Positions 1-7,869 of a stretch of 64,000 nucleotides of DNA are shown here, in pieces. The stretch spans positions 1 to 64,000 of the forward strand of contig JANRIO010000051.1 in NCBI GenBank assembly GCA_033764875.1, given 5' to 3'. Source of the DNA: AWTP1-13 sp033764875. Its GTDB lineage: Bacteria > Pseudomonadota > Alphaproteobacteria > Rhizobiales > Hyphomicrobiaceae. A program made the translations under genes and the position numbers. The notes under the pieces are model-generated. The model was not told the DNA's origin. It saw nothing but the letters and a program-made list of their open reading frames with translations, and searched no databases. Numbering within the stretch: the stretch's first letter is position 1; every line of letters begins with the position of its first letter.

Positions 1-62
1 TCGGCTGCACTGAGCGTGCGATCGGCGAACTGCATCAGTTCTTCATCCGTCACTGCTGTCAC
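1..62 (-). CDS. Start of a probable anti-sigma factor (cut by window edge)
   Basis: Only the first 20 codons are in the window. The frame opens with GTG at 62, about 10 bases after a GGAG, and begins VTAVTDEELMQFADRTLSAA. A TDEEL..(F/Y)AD opening is typical of zinc-type or membrane anti-sigma factors encoded directly after ECF sigma genes. The gap to the upstream sigma-factor stop is 26 bases, so the two are very probably co-transcribed. This protein would hold the sigma factor inactive. The assignment rests on a short N-terminus and on position. Confidence 0.5.
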   Translation of the reverse strand, partial: MTAVTDEELMQFADRTLSAA

Positions 63-88
63 TGGCGGGTAACTCCAAAAAACGTAGG

Positions 89-598
89 CTAATCTTGTCC
101 GGACTTGGCGCCGCCGTGGATCGCCGCGTAGAGAGATTGGCGGGCACGCGCTAGCCGGCTCATTACCGTTCCAATCGGAATCTCCAGCGTGTCAGCAGCC
201 TCCTTGTACGAAAGCCCGTCGATGCACACGAGTGCGACGAGCACCTGTTGATCGGGCGACAACTTCTCCAGCGCCTTTGCGATATCCGATAGCGCAAGTC
301 TGTTGTCTGTGACGTCGCGCCCATCCTCTCCGGCATACTCCGTGTCCGCGTCGATCTCCTCAACGTGCCCCCGGGTCTTCAGCGCGCGCAGCTTGTCGAA
401 CCAGATGTTCTGCGCGATGCGGAATAGCCAGCTGTCGAGGCGTGTCCCTTCTTCCCATTGCCCGATCCTGTCCAGCGCCCGAAGGCATGTGTCCTGCACC
501 AGATCGTCGGCCTGCTCCATGTCCTTCGTCAGCACGTAGGCGAACCTGCGCAAACGCGGAAGCAGCGCCACGATCTGCTGTCTTACGTCCCCCCTCAC
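89..598 (-). CDS. ECF-family RNA polymerase sigma factor
   Basis: A 169-residue sigma-70 family protein of the extracytoplasmic-function type. Region 2 is visible in the segment around FAYVLTKDMEQADDLVQDT and LDSWLFRIAQNIWFDKLR. Region 4 is visible around LSYKEAADTLEIPIGTVMSR, the helix-turn-helix that contacts the -35 element. No ATG is in frame near the start. GTG at 598 follows a G-rich stretch at suitable spacing and gives a normal family length; a TTG at 679 would add 27 unlikely residues. A probable anti-sigma gene follows. The signal it answers to cannot be told from sequence. Confidence 0.9.
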   Translation of the reverse strand: MRGDVRQQIVALLPRLRRFAYVLTKDMEQADDLVQDTCLRALDRIGQWEEGTRLDSWLFRIAQNIWFDKLRALKTRGHVEEIDADTEYAGEDGRDVTDNRLALSDIAKALEKLSPDQQVLVALVCIDGLSYKEAADTLEIPIGTVMSRLARARQSLYAAIHGGAKSGQD

Positions 599-970
599 GC
601 GGTGGCCCCCGCGTCGCTCTGCGCTGAAAACGCATGGGCTCGAAGGGTAGTCCCTGCGGAGGTGTCCGCGCAGCCGCAATTCATGCGATTCATGTAAGAG
701 AGTGCCCCTAGTGTGATTGTTTTGCCATGCTGCCTATGATGCGCGGCTCCGGCAATGATCAAGCAGCAAAAAGTTGCCGTGAGCCGAAAAAAATGTGCAC
801 GTGAGGAATATCGGTCGGCAGCCAGCGTTGTGCAGTGTGTCAGGGGTTACGCTTGAGTTTGTCCAGCCAACAGCAAGCTCTCTTACCGCAGCCCCTGTCA
901 GGAGCGAGCTGGTACCTGCACGGTCACGTCAATGGAGCTACCCCGCGCCGGCGAAGTGGTCGCGCATCTA

Positions 971-1029
971 AGCACAGCTCACGGCAAGTCAGGAGCGCCC
1001 CGCAACACTCCTGACTTGCCGCCTGTGCT
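971..1029. repeat. Long inverted repeat / strong hairpin
   Basis: CGGCAAGTCAGGAG (982-995) and CTCCTGACTTGCCG (1008-1021) form a perfect 14-bp stem around a 12-base loop. Outside a small asymmetric internal loop, AGCACAG (971-977) pairs with CTGTGCT (1023-1029) for 7 more pairs. No T-run follows on either strand, so it is not a standard intrinsic terminator. It could be a transcript structure, a protein-binding dyad or a trace of a former mobile element. Confidence 0.85.
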
Positions 1030-1053
1030 GCGCTGTGATCGTTCCGCCCTCCC

Positions 1054-1087
1054 CCACATCGTCTTGAGCCCCACATCGTCTTGAGCC
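1054..1087. repeat. Perfect 2 x 17-bp tandem duplication
   Basis: CCACATCGTCTTGAGCC occurs twice back to back at 1054-1070 and 1071-1087, just before the phosphoribosyltransferase gene. It looks like a recent slippage or duplication. No function is evident. Confidence 0.9.
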
Positions 1088-1121
1088 GGGCGCACGCGCG
1101 CATTGAGCATGCTGCCGGCTT

Positions 1122-1874
1122 GTGGCACGCTTGCCTTGTTCGGCGCCGGGCTCCCTTCACGTGATCCAATCCACCACGACCTTCTGGCAGGAGCTTCTCG
1201 ACGATTGGCCGGGCGGCAGCATGCCTCCGCCTCCCTATCGTGACGCCTACCCGGTTCGCTTGCTCTCCGGTCGCGTGCTGTGCCTGCCCTTGCGCCCCCT
1301 TCCCGACGGCGGGCGCGCCGTTGCCTCCCTGATCGCCAATCAGGCCTCCTTCCCGGTCATGGACGCGCTGGCCGACGACATGGCGCGCTTGGCGCGCGAT
1401 GACGCGCCCGATGTCGTCGTGGCCCTGCCGACGCTCGGCCTCGCCCTCGCGCCGCTGGTTGCCGCCCGGCTGGGGCATGCGCGCTATGCGCCGATGGGCT
1501 ACTCGCGCAAGTACTGGTACGACGATGCGTTGTCCGAGCCGATCCAGTCCATCACCAGCCCGGGCGGTGCAAAACGTCTCTACCTCGATCCCAATCTGGT
1601 GGCGCTGCTTTCCGGACGCCGCATCTGCGTCGTCGACGATGCCGTCTCGACCGGCGCCTCCCTGCTTGCCGCGCATCGTCTGTTCGCGCGGCTCGGCATC
1701 GAGATCGCGCTCTTCCTCGTCGCCATGAAGCAGACGACGCGCTGGATCGAGGCGCTCGCGGCCGTGGACCCGGCCCTGCCGCGCAAGGTTCGCGGCGTCT
1801 TCGGCTGCCCGATGTTCGAGCGCGTCGACGGCGGCTACGTGCCCGTGCCCGCCACATTGCCGGATTGCCCCTAG
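1122..1874 (+). CDS. Phosphoribosyltransferase-family protein
   Basis: About 250 residues with a type I phosphoribosyltransferase signature, ICVVDDAVSTGAS, preceded by a hydrophobic beta strand and followed by a helix. This is the PRPP-binding loop of purine, pyrimidine and orotate phosphoribosyltransferases. The upstream part (VVVALPTLGLALAPLVAARLG) matches the parental strand-helix of the fold. The substrate is not identifiable. The start is uncertain: GTG at 1122 or GTG at 1161. The gene stands alone and converges on the VOC-family gene. It could be a salvage enzyme or a regulatory PRTase. Confidence 0.85.
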   Translation: MARLPCSAPGSLHVIQSTTTFWQELLDDWPGGSMPPPPYRDAYPVRLLSGRVLCLPLRPLPDGGRAVASLIANQASFPVMDALADDMARLARDDAPDVVVALPTLGLALAPLVAARLGHARYAPMGYSRKYWYDDALSEPIQSITSPGGAKRLYLDPNLVALLSGRRICVVDDAVSTGASLLAAHRLFARLGIEIALFLVAMKQTTRWIEALAAVDPALPRKVRGVFGCPMFERVDGGYVPVPATLPDCP

Positions 1875-1992
1875 GTCGGCACTCGGCGGGATCTTGCCGC
1901 GCCTGTCGAGCGTCGTCTTCGTGACGGCGCGCACGGCCTCGGTCGCCGCGCCGTCGACCGTCGTGATCAGCTCGCGGAAGACCACCCGCGTC

Positions 1993-2370
1993 TCAGGCCG
2001 GCTTGCCGCAGTAGGCCTCGACCCTGTACCCGTCCGGGTCGACGGCGAACGCCGCGTAGTAGTCGGCCCCGTAGTCCGCCCGCAGGCCGGGCTTGCCGTT
2101 GTCCTTGCCGCCGGCGCCCAGTGCCGCCTTGTGGAACGCGTCGACGGCCTTGCGCGTCGGGGCATCGAAGCAGAAGTGCAGGCCCGAGCTCATGTCCGCC
2201 TTCACCGGCCTGGCCGTCGCGCTGATCCAGAGCTCGACCTGGTCCTTGCCATAGCCGAGCGACGTCTCTCCGCTCGACAGGCAGGTGTAGCCGAGGGGCT
2301 TCAGGGCGGCATCGTAGAAGGCCTTGCTCCTGGCGATGTTGCTTGCTCCGATCGAGACATGGTTGATCAC
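1993..2370 (-). CDS. VOC-family (glyoxalase/bleomycin-resistance fold) protein
   Basis: A 125-residue single-domain protein that starts with GTG at 2370 after a clear GGAGGA. It opens VINHVSIGASNIARSKAFYD, the typical beta-alpha module of the vicinal oxygen chelate superfamily, and ends with AFAVDPDGYRVEAYC, the usual metal-ligand-bearing final strand. The first His and the late Glu are possible metal ligands. The reaction is unknown; such proteins may be dioxygenases, lyases or binding proteins. It is divergent from the AraC-type regulator at 2494 with a 123-base shared promoter region, so that regulator may control it. Confidence 0.85.
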   Translation of the reverse strand: MINHVSIGASNIARSKAFYDAALKPLGYTCLSSGETSLGYGKDQVELWISATARPVKADMSSGLHFCFDAPTRKAVDAFHKAALGAGGKDNGKPGLRADYGADYYAAFAVDPDGYRVEAYCGKPA

Positions 2371-2493
2371 GGCTGTCCTCCGGGTTTGCGTCCTGGCGGC
2401 TTCCCATGCGCCGCCTCTTCGCGGACAATGCCGCCGCCGTCTTGCACGTGCTTGGGGAAAGTTGCTCATTGCGGGACCCGGAGGCCTCGCCGA

Positions 2494-3381
2494 ATGCCGT
2501 CTCATCAGGCTGCCTCAGAGCGTCCCAGGATCGAGGCCCGTATCCTCGGCGAGGGCCGGGGGTGGAAGGTATCGAGCTTCGTCTGCCGGGCCGGTCCGCA
2601 GGACCGCAAGTTCGAGGAGCGGCACGATTGGGTCGCCATCGCAGCCGTCGTCTCGGGGACGTTCGTCTACAACGGCGCCACCGGCAGGCACCTGCTGCAC
2701 CCCGGGGCCTTGCTGCTGGGAAATCACGGCTCCTGCTTCGAGTGCGGCCACGACCACAGCCATGGCGATCATTGCATCGGCTTCCAGTTCACGACCGAGG
2801 TGTTTGCTGAGGTCGCGGCGCTCGCCGGCGGCGGCACCCGCTTCACGTTCCCGACGGCCATGGTCCCCGCCGGTGGGCGCACCGCCGCGGCCGTGGCATC
2901 GGCCATCGCGGGCGCCGAGGCGCCGCAGCGAGCCGAGGAATGGGCGCTGCATCTGGCGGAGACCGTGGTTGTGCACACGGCAGGGGTGCCGGCGACGGCC
3001 GTGAGCGTCGCCCCGCGGGACGAGCGTCGCATCAGCGCCGCGCTCCGCCGCCTGGAGGTGGACTACGCGGATCCCATCGACGTCGAGGCCCTGGCTGAGA
3101 CGGCGCGGATGACCAAGTACCACTTCATCCGCACCTTCCGCCGCGTGGTCGGCGTGACGCCTTACCAGTTCCTGCTCGAGACGCGCCTCAGACAGGTCGC
3201 CCGGCGACTTGCGCAGTCCGCGGTTCCCGTATCGGAGGCAGCCCTGGAGGCTGGCTTCGGCGACCTCTCGACCTTCAACGCTCGCTTTCGCGGCCGCTTC
3301 GGCATGGCGCCCACGGCCTACCGCGCGCTGCACGCGCGGACGCTCCCGGGCGGACCCCGCCGGCGGTCCCTAACTCGCTGA
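2494..3381 (+). CDS. AraC-family transcriptional regulator
   Basis: 295 residues. The start ATG at 2494 follows GGAGG at good spacing. The N-terminal half looks like a cupin-type sensing domain and carries a Cys/His-rich stretch (ECGHDHSHGDHC, about residues 87-98) that could bind a metal. The C-terminal about 100 residues hold the two helix-turn-helix motifs of AraC proteins, including MTKYHFIRTFRRVVGVTPYQ and the second motif around GFGDLSTFNARFRGRFGMAP. It is likely an activator of itself or of the divergent VOC gene. The metal idea is inference. Confidence 0.9.
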   Translation: MPSHQAASERPRIEARILGEGRGWKVSSFVCRAGPQDRKFEERHDWVAIAAVVSGTFVYNGATGRHLLHPGALLLGNHGSCFECGHDHSHGDHCIGFQFTTEVFAEVAALAGGGTRFTFPTAMVPAGGRTAAAVASAIAGAEAPQRAEEWALHLAETVVVHTAGVPATAVSVAPRDERRISAALRRLEVDYADPIDVEALAETARMTKYHFIRTFRRVVGVTPYQFLLETRLRQVARRLAQSAVPVSEAALEAGFGDLSTFNARFRGRFGMAPTAYRALHARTLPGGPRRRSLTR

Positions 3382-3387
3382 TTCTTA

Positions 3388-3462
3388 TGGCTGGGGCGGG
3401 AGGGTTCGAACCTCCGCATGGCGGAATCAAAATCCGCTGCCTTACCACTTGGCTACGCCCCA
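3388..3462 (-). tRNA. tRNA-Gln (anticodon UUG)
   Basis: Read on the minus strand the sequence folds as a full cloverleaf. The acceptor stem TGGGGCG pairs with CGCCCCA, the anticodon arm is GCGGA-TTTTGAT-TCCGC with anticodon TTG, and the T arm is built on GGAGG-TTCGAAC-CCTCC. The discriminator base is G and CCA is encoded (3388-3390). It reads CAA codons. It lies tail to tail with the AraC gene, whose stop ends 6 bases away. Confidence 0.96.
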
Positions 3463-3518
3463 ATTTGCGCGGACGAGGTGGTGTACTGGGGGATCGCCGG
3501 GAATGCAAGGTTGCCAGG

Positions 3519-4634
3519 CTACGCACCAGCCGGCCCGGCCCCGGTCGCGCGCGCGGGCTCCGCCTGCGTGGTGTGGGAGGTGAGCAGCGACCGGAAATCG
3601 GCAAACCGCATGCGCGGGAGGCGGGGCGCGTGACCGCCCGCGATGCGCGCCCTCCAGTGCCCAAGCAGCAGCGTCGAGAAGTCGAACTCCTGTTGTGCGA
3701 TGTGGTCTTGGGCGCGCGCGAGGAAGGCGGGGGTCACCGTGGCCCAATCGTCCACCACGATCACCGGAAGATCGCTGAAAAGCGCCGTGATCGGGCAGCG
3801 CGAGACGATGGGGATGCAGCCGAGCGCCAACGCCTCCCACGTCCGGTGGCAGTCCCAGCCGGCACCCAGCGGGCTGAGGACGAACCGGAAGCCGCTCTGC
3901 AGCCGCCAAGTCTCGCTTCGCGCCACGCGGTGCGCAACGAAATGCGCGACCTCGGGAGCAAGCCGGGCAAGGGCAACGCGGCGATCTCCGCGCCTGGCAT
4001 TGAAGTGCCAATCGCAATAGCACTTGGCCTGGCGCTCATCGAAGGTTGGCGATGCCGCCAGGATCTCGAACAGGAGACGCTCCTGGTTGGCGGGCATCCT
4101 TGGGCCGGGGCCGTATTGTGCGGGATTGGTCCAGGCCGTGTGGAAATCCAGGCCTATTGGGAGCGGCGCGACCTTCGGGCTGGTGAAGCCGGCATTCTGG
4201 GCGTACCACGCGACAAGGCTCGGATGTCCCGCGATATTCAGTGCCACCTGGTTGCCGGCGCCGGTGCCGGCCACTCGGTCGCTGTCACCAGAGACGAGCG
4301 TGAAGGGGGCGAGCTTTCGGCCATTGATGGCGGCGGCGAAATCCTCGAGTGCGTCGGTGCAGACGTACACCGAGCACGGCGCGGTGCGCTGCGGATCGAC
4401 AAGCCGGCCGAGATCGGGAAGCCTGCGCGTCGACGAGCGCGGCGCCGAGATGTGGATATCGGTGCAATGCAGGACACCCCGGCTGCTGGCGAGGAACGTG
4501 CCGCGGATCGATTGCTCGTACTCCTCCGCCAGGAGCGCTCTGACGGTTGCGCCACTCGCGTCGGTTCGCTTCAGCGCTCGGCCGGCGAGGCTGTGCAGAG
4601 CCGCAGCAACGTGCTTGAAGCGGATTTTCGCCAT
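3519..4634 (-). CDS. Exostosin-like glycosyltransferase
   Basis: 371 residues, start ATG at 4634. The C-terminal half contains SPLGAGWDCHRTWEALALGCIPIV, the nucleotide-sugar-site pattern (acidic and His residues, then E-AL-G-IPIV) found in exostosin/GT47-like and related bacterial transferases. No signal peptide or membrane segment is obvious, so it is probably cytosolic and acts on a surface polysaccharide or glycan. A second putative glycosyltransferase lies divergently at 4801. Donor and acceptor are unknown. Confidence 0.65.
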   Translation of the reverse strand: MAKIRFKHVAAALHSLAGRALKRTDASGATVRALLAEEYEQSIRGTFLASSRGVLHCTDIHISAPRSSTRRLPDLGRLVDPQRTAPCSVYVCTDALEDFAAAINGRKLAPFTLVSGDSDRVAGTGAGNQVALNIAGHPSLVAWYAQNAGFTSPKVAPLPIGLDFHTAWTNPAQYGPGPRMPANQERLLFEILAASPTFDERQAKCYCDWHFNARRGDRRVALARLAPEVAHFVAHRVARSETWRLQSGFRFVLSPLGAGWDCHRTWEALALGCIPIVSRCPITALFSDLPVIVVDDWATVTPAFLARAQDHIAQQEFDFSTLLLGHWRARIAGGHAPRLPRMRFADFRSLLTSHTTQAEPARATGAGPAGA

Positions 4635-4800
4635 GGCCTATAGTGTCAGGAGCGTTGACGCATTGATGCTGCACGGTTTTCGAGGGGGCGAAAGAGAACG
4701 GCAGGAGCAGCTTGGACGCCACGCGAGGGCGCTGGACGCGACAGATCTGTCTGCCGCAAGAGGTGGTATGTGAGCCAGCGCTGTCTGGCAAGGAGTGCGC

Positions 4801-5661
4801 TTGATATTGCCGCCTTTGGCTGTGCTGGGTCTGGTGCGCAACGGTGGCATGGGTCTGGGATCCACGCTTGCCGCCATCAGCCGCATTTGCGCGGCCTCGG
4901 AGCGAGCTCACTGCATAATCGTCACCAACGATAACACGGACGACACGGATCGTGTTTTGGAGGCGTGGGCGCACGGCGAGCCGAATGCCAAGATTCTGCG
5001 CTTCGACGGGATCGCTGCGCGCTTTCCCGAGCGCATTGACCGCATGGCCTATCTGCGCAACCAGGCGCTCGACGCGGCGCGCAGCATCAATCCTACCCCG
5101 CAGCTCGCCATCGTCATGGACCTCGACGGCCTCAACGCCGGCCTCGAGCCGACGGATATTGGCCGCGCCCTCGCAACCGCGCCTGAGCCTTGGGCCGCCA
5201 TTTTCGCCAATCAGGACGGCGCCTACTACGACCTCTATGCGCTGCGCAAGCCGGGCTGGGTGACGGACGGCTTCTGGCGGGCCATTCATCCTGCCAAGAG
5301 GCGCTCGCGCATGGCGCGCTTGCTGGATCGTCTCTGCGGGCGGTCGCGGCGCCGGCGGGTGCGGGCCATGGTGCGGGCCCGCCAGTATCTTGTGCCGGCT
5401 GACGCGGGGTTCATTCCCGTGCAGAGCGCCTTCGGCGGCCTCGGCATCTATCGCCTTGCCGCACTTCAGACGATCGGTTACGGGAGCCGCGACGAGTCCG
5501 GTCGCACGGTTTGCGAGCATGTGGTTCTCAACCGCGCGATCCCGGCCGCGCACGGACGCCTCTTCATCTCGGCGGCTCTGCGCAACGCGAGCCCACAAGA
5601 TCACTTCGATCGCGACCGGGAGCTGAGTGGCTTGCCATTTCCGCTCAAGCTGCGAACCTGA
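4801..5661 (+). CDS. Putative GT-A-type glycosyltransferase
   Basis: About 286 residues. It shows a nucleotide-binding N-terminus followed by NDNTDDTDRVLEAW and, around residue 100, VMDLDGLNAG, a DxD-like metal/nucleotide-sugar motif. It resembles the alpha-mannosyltransferase (CMT1/CAP59) type of proteins that also occur in rhizobia-like bacteria. An AAGGAG at 4790-4795 sits at proper distance from TTG 4801 (5 bases) or TTG 4807; GTG 4795 would overlap it, so I prefer 4801. Acceptor unknown. Confidence 0.7.
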   Translation: MILPPLAVLGLVRNGGMGLGSTLAAISRICAASERAHCIIVTNDNTDDTDRVLEAWAHGEPNAKILRFDGIAARFPERIDRMAYLRNQALDAARSINPTPQLAIVMDLDGLNAGLEPTDIGRALATAPEPWAAIFANQDGAYYDLYALRKPGWVTDGFWRAIHPAKRRSRMARLLDRLCGRSRRRRVRAMVRARQYLVPADAGFIPVQSAFGGLGIYRLAALQTIGYGSRDESGRTVCEHVVLNRAIPAAHGRLFISAALRNASPQDHFDRDRELSGLPFPLKLRT

Positions 5662-5685
5662 GGCAGGGCGCAAGGATACGTAGCC

Positions 5686-6129
5686 ATGGCGATTGGCAGG
5701 AAACGGAGGCGTGGGCATCGGCGCTTCGGCGCCTTCGCGGTCGGCCTGGCGCTGCTGCAGCCGCAGGTTGTCCACGCCGCGGGGTTCAACTGCAACGCGC
5801 GCAGCCTGTCCGAGACGCGGCAGATGATCTGCGGCGATCTCGAGCTGTCGCGCGTGGACGAGCAGATGGCCCGGCGTATCCGCACGCTGCAGCGTCGTCA
5901 GGGCCTGGGTCTCTATCTGAGCATCCGCTATTGGAGCTTCCGCGCCGGCGAGATGCGCGACGCCTGCCGGCGCGACCGGGTGTGCGTTCTCGCCGCCTAC
6001 CGTGCCCAGGCAATCGCGCTCGACCGGCTGCAGGGCTGTCTCGACACCAGCATCAGGAAGCGGTCCTGCCCGCGGGTCGTGCTCGGCAACGAGGCGACGA
6101 TCTCCAAGAACAACGCCGGTAGGCCCTGA
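5686..6129 (+). CDS. Secreted LprI-like (DUF1311) protein
   Basis: 147 residues with an Arg-rich start, a hydrophobic stretch and an A-x-A type cleavage region (VVHAAG), so it is likely exported. The mature part begins FNCNARSLSETRQMICGDLELSRVDEQM, the pattern of the LprI/DUF1311 family: paired Cys, then an acidic helix with L..LD..M. Four more Cys follow and may form disulfides. Some family members inhibit lysozyme. It begins 24 bases after the glycosyltransferase stop and could be co-transcribed with it. Confidence 0.65.
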   Translation: MAIGRKRRRGHRRFGAFAVGLALLQPQVVHAAGFNCNARSLSETRQMICGDLELSRVDEQMARRIRTLQRRQGLGLYLSIRYWSFRAGEMRDACRRDRVCVLAAYRAQAIALDRLQGCLDTSIRKRSCPRVVLGNEATISKNNAGRP

Positions 6130-6132
6130 GCC

Positions 6133-6603
6133 TCACAGCACCTCGAACACGCGGATGTGCACGCTCTGCGGCCGGCGCTGCGCGCTCCCGACGAAGATGG
6201 AGCCGTTGAGCCACGCGTACGCACTGTCCGTCGGCGCCTCGAGCACCGGCGCGGTGCGGAAGTAGACGAGACCCGGATCCACCGGCTCGCCCCGCGACAG
6301 CGCGGCCATGACCTCGGCGGGAGCCCGCCGCATGCCCCGGTTGGTGACGGCGATGTCGACGCCGTCGTCCGTGCGGATCGCGTAGCGTGCGGTGAGCTCC
6401 AGGACGCCGTCTCCCCGCGCATGCTGCCAGTCGGCCCCGCCCGGCATGAGCGATCCCGCGATGCGGCCCCGCACCTTGCCGCCGGTGATGCCGATGATGC
6501 GTCTGCGGCCGTGCGGCATCGCCCCGAGATCCACGATCGGTCCGACCTCCGCATCGATGTCGCACACATAGGCCAGGGCGGGCGTCGGGATCTCGGCACT
6601 CAT
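6133..6603 (-). CDS. DUF3237 / UPF0311 family protein
   Basis: 156 residues from ATG 6603, which follows a GGAG. Typical features are the opening PALAYVCDIDAEVGPIVDLG, the central GGKVRGRIAGSLMPGGADW and the closing Y.(R/K)T.P..E.....YAWLN. This small beta-barrel family has no established function. It converges on the LprI-like gene with only 3 bases between the stops. Confidence 0.85.
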   Translation of the reverse strand: MSAEIPTPALAYVCDIDAEVGPIVDLGAMPHGRRRIIGITGGKVRGRIAGSLMPGGADWQHARGDGVLELTARYAIRTDDGVDIAVTNRGMRRAPAEVMAALSRGEPVDPGLVYFRTAPVLEAPTDSAYAWLNGSIFVGSAQRRPQSVHIRVFEVL

Positions 6604-6683
6604 TGTCAATAACTCCGCTGGAATGCATTTGCCGCCGGCCGGAAGGCGCGGGCCGGTCGACACCTCTGAGTGTCGCGGCGCGG

Positions 6684-7676
6684 CTACGCGTTCGCCCTGC
6701 GGAACAGCGCCGAGGCGAGGAGGCCTGCCGCGATGGCGATCACGACCGTCGCGACGCCGTAGAGCGCAGGATAGTTGACTGCAAATCCATGCAGGTAGCG
6801 CTCGGCGCCTTCGCGCTCGAGGTTCAGCCGGACGCTGTACTGGCTGAGCAGCTTCTCCTCCCGGAACAGCATCACGCGCGTCTCGAACGGCCCGACGGTG
6901 ACATTCGCCGGCAGCACGATGCTGGCCCGGAACAGGCTGCGTCCGATGAAGGACACCCCGAAGTTGTCGTTGACGTAGAGGCCCTGCTTCTGCTTGAGGC
7001 GCACGATCGCCTCGCGGAACGCGTTGAGGTCCTCCGTCGACAGCGCGTACTGCTGGCTGACGGCAGGCGCGGGCCTGAAGCGCAGGTGCCGGAACCCGAT
7101 GCCGTGCAGGGCCCGGTAGTCGTCCGGCACGATCTCGTCGAGCGGCCGCGTCGAGGCGACGGCGTAGTAGCTGGGCACGAGGTCGAACACGGCGGCCGAG
7201 GTATTGAGCCAGAGCCCGGCGACGTTGTTCTTGCGCCGCGCGACGATCCGGCCCGGCACGCCCTCGACCACGATTACGACGTCATAGTAGCCGGACTCGG
7301 CGCTCGGCTGCTGGCTGTTGTCGACCGCGCCGAAGATCACGATCTCCGTGCCGTTGAAGCTGGAGGTCACAGCGACGTTGCGCGCCGACACGTCGGCCTG
7401 CACACTTTCCTTGACGCCCGGCCGCTGCTCGCGCTTGGCCTCGCCCGCATGCCCGAGCGGCGCCTCCTTGGCGACATTGGGGGCCGGTCCCGTGCGCTTG
7501 CGCTGCGCCTGTGCCTGGACCTGTGCCATCACCTGCCGCCGCTGCGTCGCGTCGATCTCTGCGCGGGCCGCAAGCGCCGCGTCCGAGGCGACGATGGCAG
7601 TGAATGTGAGGAGCATCCCCACGCCGAGGAGCTGGGCCAGGTTCCAGCCGTAGGGCATCAGGCCCCCGCCACGCAT
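6684..7676 (-). CDS. TIGR02186-type transmembrane protein
   Basis: 330 residues from ATG 7676, which follows GAGG; ATG 7658 is an alternative. There is an N-terminal hydrophobic signal/anchor (LLGVGMLLTFTAIVASDAAL), a large presumably periplasmic domain containing VAVTSSFNGTEIVIFGAV, and one C-terminal membrane helix (GVATVVIAIAAGLLASALF). This arrangement matches an alphaproteobacterial family usually found next to a TauE/SafE-type exporter. No such exporter gene is adjacent here. Function unknown. Confidence 0.8.
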   Translation of the reverse strand: MRGGGLMPYGWNLAQLLGVGMLLTFTAIVASDAALAARAEIDATQRRQVMAQVQAQAQRKRTGPAPNVAKEAPLGHAGEAKREQRPGVKESVQADVSARNVAVTSSFNGTEIVIFGAVDNSQQPSAESGYYDVVIVVEGVPGRIVARRKNNVAGLWLNTSAAVFDLVPSYYAVASTRPLDEIVPDDYRALHGIGFRHLRFRPAPAVSQQYALSTEDLNAFREAIVRLKQKQGLYVNDNFGVSFIGRSLFRASIVLPANVTVGPFETRVMLFREEKLLSQYSVRLNLEREGAERYLHGFAVNYPALYGVATVVIAIAAGLLASALFRRANA

Positions 7677-7869
7677 GTCGAGGCCTCGCAGAGGGCGTGC
7701 GCGCCATCTTCCGTGCCACTTCCCATTCCGCGCGTGCCGCAAGCGTCCATGCCATACCTCGGGGCAATGGCGCATAGGGACACCAATTGGCGGACGTTTG
7801 CAAGAAGAGAGGCGTCGGCATCCGCGCAAAACGCCTGCGCCCCGTGTGCCGGCGGCACAGGCGCGCTCG

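Larger units (their letters stand above)
599..1121. other. Intergenic region, no gene seen
   Basis: About 520 bases between the divergent sigma-factor and phosphoribosyltransferase genes, with no coding frame I would support. It holds a long inverted repeat (971-1029) and a perfect tandem duplication (1054-1087), listed separately. The half next to the sigma gene is richer in A and T (for example a run of A at 787-793) and probably carries its promoter, but I cannot assign boxes with confidence. Confidence 0.6.

Noticed and set aside
971..1087. Insertion sequence end or attachment site
   Set aside because: No transposase or integrase frame and no second end were found nearby, so only the repeats are reported.
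924..2165. Long open minus-strand frame covering the phosphoribosyltransferase and VOC genes
   Set aside because: It is low-complexity Arg/Ala/Gly-rich and lies opposite or out of frame with genes that carry clear family motifs. The stretch at 1875-1992 looks slightly protein-like but has no start signal and no recognised family.
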